64,000 bases of DNA from Choanephora cucurbitarum. Lineage: Eukaryota; Mucoromycota; Mucoromycetes; Mucorales; Choanephoraceae. Of this stretch, positions 57,401 through 64,000 are shown piece by piece (position 1 is the first letter of the stretch; each line of letters opens with the position of its first letter). The notes under the pieces are model-generated. The model searched no databases. It worked only from the letters and a program-made list of their open reading frames with translations, and was not told where the DNA came from. Location: contig JAIWNI010000067.1 in NCBI GenBank assembly GCA_025331435.1, forward strand, positions 62,001-126,000. Direction: 5' to 3'. The translations under genes and the position numbers were made by a program.

Positions 57401-60400
57401 GAGAACTTTAAAAGAAAAAGAGAAAAAAGGTAATGAAGCCGGCCTTTAAGCCACTAGCAGTTATTAGGAATCTTCGAAGCATGTACTAATAACTTGACAT
57501 GTTATAGGTTCTTTTCTCTATCTCTCTGTCTCCCTTTCTCTCTTTTTCTTTTGGGTTTCAATGCCCCATGAGGAATTAAACTGAATTTTGCTTTCCAAAA
57601 CGAGTAAAAGTCAGCACAAGTTAATCATACTAAAGAAATCAAAAAAGAGATAAAGCAAAATTTGAAGTAAGTGAGTCAGACTATGAAGTAACATCTTTTG
57701 TTTTTTAGTGTAATCTAGAGATGAATACAACATCGGCTATTGCGTGTTTGATTCGTAAGATCAATTTTGAGAGTATTGCAATCAAGATAGGTGGAACCTA
57801 CTGTTCTTTAAATCAGTGGAAAAGCATAATTGTTTGTGTAATGATACACAGTGCAAGTGATAAACTTCATAAATAGTATTGTAGTAAATGACTCTCATGC
57901 TCAAAGTCTTGAACCTATCAGTTACATAAAATTCTCGAGTAGACTGCCAACGTAGATGCAGTACAAGATGCCTGTTTCATTCACTAATTGACAAGTGGTG
58001 GATAGTCTATACATTTTTAGGTGAATAAAAACAATTGTCTTCTCTCCTCATACATACAGCTTAATATTAAATGCCACTCTATTCAATAGCTTTACTCATT
58101 GCTTAAGGATCTCTTCACCCTCTTTTTTTTATCTTTTTTGTGCCTTGCATTTAACAAGCCAACTAGGGAGTACTTGTCAGCCAGTTTAAAGTTATAAACC
58201 TGATAGATCTCACTTTTTTTTCTGGAAACATCAGTAAGTCAGTTTACTCTAAAATACAAAAAAGCAATACTCAAGCCAATATACCCAAGAAAAAAGATAC
58301 TTTTCAAAACAAAGCAGGAATATGAACGACTGAGTATACTTGCAAACATTGAAGTAACCATACAATAATGCTCCTTTGTCAAAACTATGGTTAACGATCA
58401 ACTTTTTTGCTGAGTTATCACATATAAGTACGATTAGAACAGATCTAAAGTCGAATTTGAGAGTCAATTGATGAACAAATCAAAGGTCACTAACATCAAC
58501 CTAGAAATAAAGAGCAGATAGGAAAAGAGGAAGTGAATTTAAGTTTGTGAAGCCAAGCAAGCCTTTTCTTTTTGGACAAAAAAAATTGGTTTGTAACCTT
58601 GTAAAAAAGGAAACTAGGGTAACGCTATAAGAATGAAATAAAATGAACAATGGACAAAACAAATCAAAAGAAGCAATTCATTGTACTTTGTTGTCAAAAC
58701 AGTTTTCTTTTGTGTTTGCTCATTCATTTTTAAGCTTAAACTCTGTTTGATATTCACACATAAGATAGATTGTTATACAATAGCCAATATTGGAATCCGT
58801 TGTTCAAAAAAGTTTTCTAAAACTTGTTTGAGGCGCAAGAGTACAACACATGCGATGACAGTTTGTGAAACACCAAGCGGTACAATGTGTCTTTTTTTTC
58901 GCACGCTTTAGCTTTTAAGCAAGTGTGAGCTTAACGGAAATGTATGTTGCAATTTTCAAATCACATCCGCTCCAATCAACAAAATCCTTAATTGAGAAGT
59001 AAAATAATTAAATGCTGGCAATTAATGAAATAAGTTGGCAACAACTGTAAGCTACATTCTCAAGTGTCTGAGCAAGTCAAACCAAAGAAATGACCAATCA
59101 ATACATCCTCAATCAATCATATCGCCAAAAACTACGCACTAAATAGTTGTTCTTGCCTATTTTCTGCTCCCTTCTTCACAGAAACGGCCAAAAGGCATCA
59201 TCAACAGCAATATAAACTCATTTTCTGATTGATTATCAATTTAAAGTTTCTTTGGTACGGACATGAAATCAATCAGTTTGAAGGAGTCGATTGATCTGAG
59301 CATAATTAACTTTTAATCATGCAGAATAAGTGACATTTATTATGTGCTTAATAAGAAGCAAATTGTCAAGTCTGTTCGAAGAACAACGCCCTTTGAGTTG
59401 GGTATTCGCGGACAGCAAGGTCTCCGTGAAGCCTGTGAAATTTGTAAACTTGCGGGTGACTTTGTTCATCAGATATCATTCAAGCCAAACTGGTGCCTGA
59501 TTCTGGTACCAGTACGAAAAGATGTTAACAGAGTTAATCTATCAAGATGAAAATAGTTAGTGGCTCCTAAACATTGAGTAGTTACGGATGAATCTTAGTG
59601 ACTTGAAGCACATTAATCAACAAAATTAATATTCGAGATGTAAAGAAAGCCTGCATACAGCAGTTGTTCAATTTAACAGTGTCTGGCATAAAATGTGTTT
59701 GGTATAAAAGTGCAGTCCTTCGACTTGATAATCGCTTCAAGCGCTAGAACACCATTTGATTTAAGAGTATGCCTAACATAAGAGTACATTTCTCAAGACC
59801 ATGAACACTCTTAAATAAAGCGAATGTTGTGTATTGAAAAAAAAGAAAAAAAACTTGAAACAGTATACATATATTGTCTATTATCAAAACATGCGAGCAT
59901 TTTGTTTAGATATATAAGTATAGATGATGTTATGCTTAGCATACTATAATATCAATTTCATCGAGTCAAAGTCTATATGCATACATACAATAAAGCCATG
60001 GATTAGCGACATGTGTCAATTAATTCAAACAGTAATTGATCTTGTCCAAGTTAATCACATCATGTTCCGTTTTGGCTTTCCTTGACCCAAAATCTGATAT
60101 TGCGTCTCGGTCACTTGTGATGTCATTTAAAAGCGTCAGTTCCATAACGATCCTGCTAAAGCTTTTTGATTTTCATAGGGTATGTGCTTGACCATTTATA
60201 GCTCAAGTTGAGATGGGCCAATTGCTCCTTAAAGGTATTTCTAGATGACGTAAAGAAGTGGTATTCTTGACTTTTGTTTTTTATTTTGCATATAACGACA
60301 AAAAATTGATTGCGCATATTTCGCAAGTCCCCTCTTGCCTCAATGTCATGTTTGAAAGAAATAAGATTAGATGAGAAACGAGTTGCTAATCATCTCGATG

Positions 60401-60886
60401 ACTAAAATAACGCTAATAGCAAGTAAAGTCTCTCTGTATTAGAAAAGCTTGTTTTGCTCTTGTTATTTTTGATGCATCAAACAAACCAATTCTACTACTT
60501 TTTTTTGAGTGCTAAAGTGGTTTAGTTGTCATGTCATATATCACTATACTTGAACTGATATGCTTGCTTACTCAAAACAAATCATGCTTTCTGTGAGAGC
60601 CAACTCAAACCAGTTAATGTTACATCTTAAATTTTACTCATATAGGTTGTGAGTTAAACAACACTTTCTCAAAATACAAAGGAAATACTTTTTCCAATAT
60701 TCTTCAGCTGCTACTATTAATCATTCTTCTGCTTGGATTGGTTCATCTTTGATACACTAAGAGAGAGCTTTGTGTATTTGGTGCCACTGTCATTTACCAA
60801 ATAGAAAAAAAAAGGGTATTTATTAACCCTTACATTCTTTTTTTTTTGGGTAATGGTGTAACTTCCTTTAAGAACACATGAGAGGT
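54486..60886. other. 6.4-kb gene-poor AT-rich region
   Basis: The largest gene-free stretch in the window. Only short frames are present. A few have coding-like composition: 55629-55913 plus, 56541-57116 plus in broken frames including VVLDGKDITLGTKLAICDIS, and 59344-59550 plus with TTPFELGIRGQQGLREACEI. None can be tied to a family, and the internal stops suggest decayed mobile DNA. No tRNA boxes, TIR pairs or direct long repeats were noticed by eye. Confidence 0.45.
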
Positions 60887-63865
60887 TTAAGCCTTAGTGC
60901 CATTGAACTGTCTATCAGCCTGTCGTTTGACAAGATAGTTCAGTTTATCCATCACCTCCTCCAGCTTCATTTTGCGCTCTTGTAAATCCAGATGTTTCTG
61001 AATGGGTGGATTTTCTCGTGCAAATTGTTGGATTTGACGACGATCCATCTCATATACTAATCGATTGTCTACTTCGCGCGGGAATTGAAAGAAGAATTCA
61101 TTTAATAGTTCTACTTGTATAAACATGACAGCCTAAGCATAAGAATGACATAGATTAGTATCATAGGGATATAGAGAAGTCAAAGGAAGGAAGAATAGTT
61201 ACGGTATAGGTTAGCTTCTCTGCAACCACATTCAGGAACGCTTCAGGACAATATTGTTTGTTCTCAGAAGATTTACATTGTCTGCTTTTCAATGCTGCAA
61301 TACGGTATTTGAGTATCATAGCCCGGTCTCGAAGATAGATGGCTTCTTTTGCTTTTTCTAGTAATTTCGGATTATAGAATGACTTAACTTCCTCTTCCTC
61401 TTCTGCTTCCATCTTTTCTGTGTCTTTCAACTTCTCGATCTTTTCTTGACGGGTTTCTGAGTCAAGCACATAGTTTATGGCACTTTTGAGTTTCTTTTTT
61501 CCAACAGAATTTTTAATTGTATTGGCCATTTCCTCACACATATCAAGTTCTTTTTCTAATAAAGCAACTGAACGTTTGACACCTTCATTCCATTCGCTAT
61601 CTGTCACTTCAACCTAAAAAAAAAATTTCGCAATACGTTAGACAAAACCCTATCTGCGCAAAAAAAAAACAATCTCAGCTTTCTATCAAATGTTACCTCA
61701 AACTTGTATGGCTTGATTGTGTTTTCAACTTGATCGCTTGTTGCCACAAACTTGGTTCTCAGGATCTCACTTGCAAAATTCATGATCTGTTTTCTGGTAT
61801 CAGGGTGATGGATGAAGGAATCTGCGTTTGCTAATCGTTCCATGTTACTCATCAATACGTCCACAACCAATTGTGTGGTGGCTCGACCAATACCGCTTTT
61901 AGTAAGAGCAGCGGCAGCAAAGTCCATCTTGTACAGCCAATAAATATCTTCCGAAGAGGCCTTTGGTAGTTCCGCAATCTTTGGATCACTCCAATACTGT
62001 TCGGCACAGATATCCAGTACTTTTTGCTCCAACATACTACGAACTTCATGACGTACTTGAGGCTTACCAAAGTTATTAGCAAAGTCCTTAAAGTCATGTT
62101 TAAGGCAATCCATGGTTTCAGCCACATAGGATTCAGCAGTAACTCTCCGGTCATTGTATTGTACTTTGAATTGATATTTGGATTCCTCTAGTTCGCGTTG
62201 AACAGCATCCACAATGCTGTACAGCGATTTACCCATGCTTTGTTCTAACACGTTCATCAGCTTGTGTCTTAATGTAGATGTGCCTACTTGGATGTCGCGT
62301 TGATTGAACAGCAGATGAGATCGAAAATAAGCGTCTTCATTTTTCATCAATGCCTTTGTCATGTTGCCCTCTGTAGGTTGGCTAGGTGCTTTACAGACGA
62401 CACCAATATATCCTAGATGAAGAGGATAGTCCGAATTTCGAAGGATAGCAGCACCTACTTGAGGCGGCACTAAATCCATTTTAGTAATCACGCCAATAGT
62501 TCTAAGTCCAAGAGGATCCCATTTTCTACTTGCTCTCAAAGCAGGTGAATTGGCTAAATCCACATTAGCACTACATACAGCCAGGATGATGTTGGGACCA
62601 CGAATATACTTTTCACAGAGCTCTTCGATTTTACTCTTAAGCGATTCAGGTTGATTACGATTAGAAATTTGAATATAACCAGGCAGGTCGATTAAGGTAA
62701 GATCTGGCACGTTAGGAGAATAGACACGAAGTTCAATGGGTTTATCCGAAACACATTCAGCCTCTGAAACAGCTAAATTCATATCCACTAATGTCTTTTG
62801 GATCTTCTTGAAATCATGAATTTTTCCTAATCCAAGTTGAGGGAATTCACCATACTCTTCTTCTTGGTTGGGTGTATGAATCAATGTCAATTCAATGGGT
62901 CTTCGTGTCACCATATTGTCGCCTCTACAAACAGATAAAGACAAAAGGTGGAGAAGTGGGGTCAGTTTTTCCGATGTAACTAGAAGGAAACAAAACTTAC
63001 TTACTTAGGCAAAAATTCATGTCCGACAATAGCTTCAAGTACAGAACTCTTGCCAGAACTCTGAGAGCCAATGACAACAATGCTAGGTAGCTTTAGTGTT
63101 TCGTTGTGGTCAATCGACATCAATATAGTTCGAATCTCAATCAGTTTTTTGGTTAGAGTCATTAGTTGTTCGTCTTGAGCAGTAAACCCATAACCATTCT
63201 TCTTTTTCTTTTTGCTCTTTGGTTTTTCCTCTTCTTCTTCCTCTTCTTCACTTTCATTCAAGTACATTGACATGCCTGCTGCTGTTGCTACAGCTGCTGC
63301 CTTAGCTGCTGCATCATCTCCATCATTTTTGCCATTGTTATGATGACCATTTCCTTCTTTTTTCGAGGTCGTCTTAGATCCACTTATGGCCCTGGCTTCC
63401 TGTACCTTATCTGTCTTTGAAAACAAAAGTTGTGGAAACTTCAGTTGAATTTCAGATATACTTTCTATTGTTGATTGAAGAAAAGAATCTACAGCTTGAA
63501 AACTATTTTGAAGGAGCCCTCTGCTCTTGATGGCGATGTCTGTAATGAAGCATAAGTCAGAATGACAACTAAATGCGTGTTTGAATTTTACCTTGTAATT
63601 TATTAGTGGCCATAGTAGCAGTTGTCAACGTGGCTCCAGCAACAATAGCAGGTAATCGTGTCGTTCTCAAAGCAGCTCTCGAGAAGGACAACATACTTGC
63701 TGATCGAACATGTGGTTGCAAGACAAGGGGGGTCTTGAGTTGGGAGGATGTAAGTGCTGTATTGTGTAATCGTGGAAGTGCATGGGTTTGTCTAATCGAC
63801 CGAGAAAAAGTTGTTTGAGCTGAAAAGATGGCCCGTCTATTCGAACGGATCCACTGTGATAACAT
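60887..63865 (-). CDS. MGM1: Mitochondrial dynamin-like GTPase MGM1/OPA1
   Basis: A dynamin-superfamily GTPase of the inner mitochondrial membrane, driving inner-membrane fusion and cristae shape. Five exons (63865-63592, 63539-63005, 62924-61697, 61613-61203, 61132-60887) give 897 aa. The N terminus is a basic presequence ([20 protein letters not shown]) followed by a hydrophobic stretch ([14 protein letters not shown]) that could be the membrane/rhomboid-cleavage region. An acidic/lysine linker precedes the GTPase: GSQSSGKS (G1, about 249-256), [13 protein letters not shown] (switch I), DLPGYIQIS (G3) and TKMDLV (G4). The middle/stalk includes the OPA1-type [15 protein letters not shown] and the C-terminal GED-like helices. 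All splice phases close. The strand order and lengths fit fungal Mgm1. Confidence 0.95.
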
Positions 63866-64000
63866 GTCAAGTAGTTTCTCTCTAAAGATAGACTTGCTGC
63901 GAGAAGAAAATGCAAGAAAATAAATACAGAGTAAGTTGGGTCAAGCATATCACCTTGAAGCAGTCACTGCCCTCACCTAAAATTATGCAAATTTTCAGTA

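Overview
The window is nuclear DNA from a filamentous fungus, most likely an early-diverging Mucoromycota (Mucorales-type) genome. The evidence is AT-rich spacers full of homopolymer and CT/GA runs, compact genes split by many 50-120 nt introns, HRI-type eIF2-alpha kinases, a GRINL/REG1/HID1/aftiphilin/EFM4 gene set shared by fungi, and Tc1/mariner and OTU-domain remnants of the kind that litter Mucorales genomes. I cannot name the species. Gene models were built by hand from reading frames, splice signals (GTAAG-type donors, CTNA-like branch points, YAG acceptors) and protein family conservation. Every multi-exon model given closes with an intact frame.

Layout. 1-4.7 kb: a tRNA-Phe(GAA), an empty AT-rich spacer, then an HRI-like eIF2-alpha kinase (minus). 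6.8-11.7 kb: a 4E-T-like eIF4E-binding protein (plus), the eEF1A lysine methyltransferase EFM4 (minus) and an unrecognised acidic protein (minus). 14.2-17 kb: a REG1-like PP1 regulator with a 23-nt microexon and the H/ACA snoRNP protein GAR1 (both minus). 20-27.7 kb: a kelch/BTB protein (plus), a second HRI-like kinase (minus), a small acidic coiled-coil protein (minus) and an F-box protein (minus).

27.7-32.1 kb is a graveyard of mobile DNA. It holds a perfect 143-bp inverted repeat with an 89-bp loop, a probable LINE tail, two different broken Tc1/mariner transposases, an 882-bp element with recognisable TIRs and TA duplication, a frameshifted host-like or element gene with an antisense copy of one of its segments, and an OTU-peptidase pseudogene. 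The uninterrupted copy of that segment serves as an empty-site reference for the 882-bp insertion.

33.2-44.1 kb is gene-dense and about membrane traffic and metabolism: HID1 (plus), TRP2 anthranilate synthase (minus, with a perfect Gcn4/Cpc1 site upstream), a GNAT acetyltransferase, a multi-pass membrane protein, an aftiphilin-like clathrin accessory protein and the RAB7/Ypt7 GTPase (all minus). 45.5-54.5 kb: a small TPR-like protein, a large Zn2Cys6 regulator with a fungal-specific domain, the CK2 regulatory beta subunit (all plus) and a bHLH-zipper factor (minus). 54.5-60.9 kb is a 6.4-kb gene-poor stretch. 60.9-63.9 kb encodes the mitochondrial fusion dynamin MGM1/OPA1 (minus).

Connections. 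Two eIF2-alpha kinases, an eIF4E-binding protein, an eEF1A methyltransferase and a TRP2 gene carrying a TGACTCA element point to translation control and the general amino-acid response. HID1, aftiphilin and RAB7 all act in Golgi/endosome/vacuole sorting. Convergent genes are packed with 9-96 bp between stop codons, so overlapping 3' transcripts are expected. Two introns (in HID1 and RAB7) use GC-AG boundaries.
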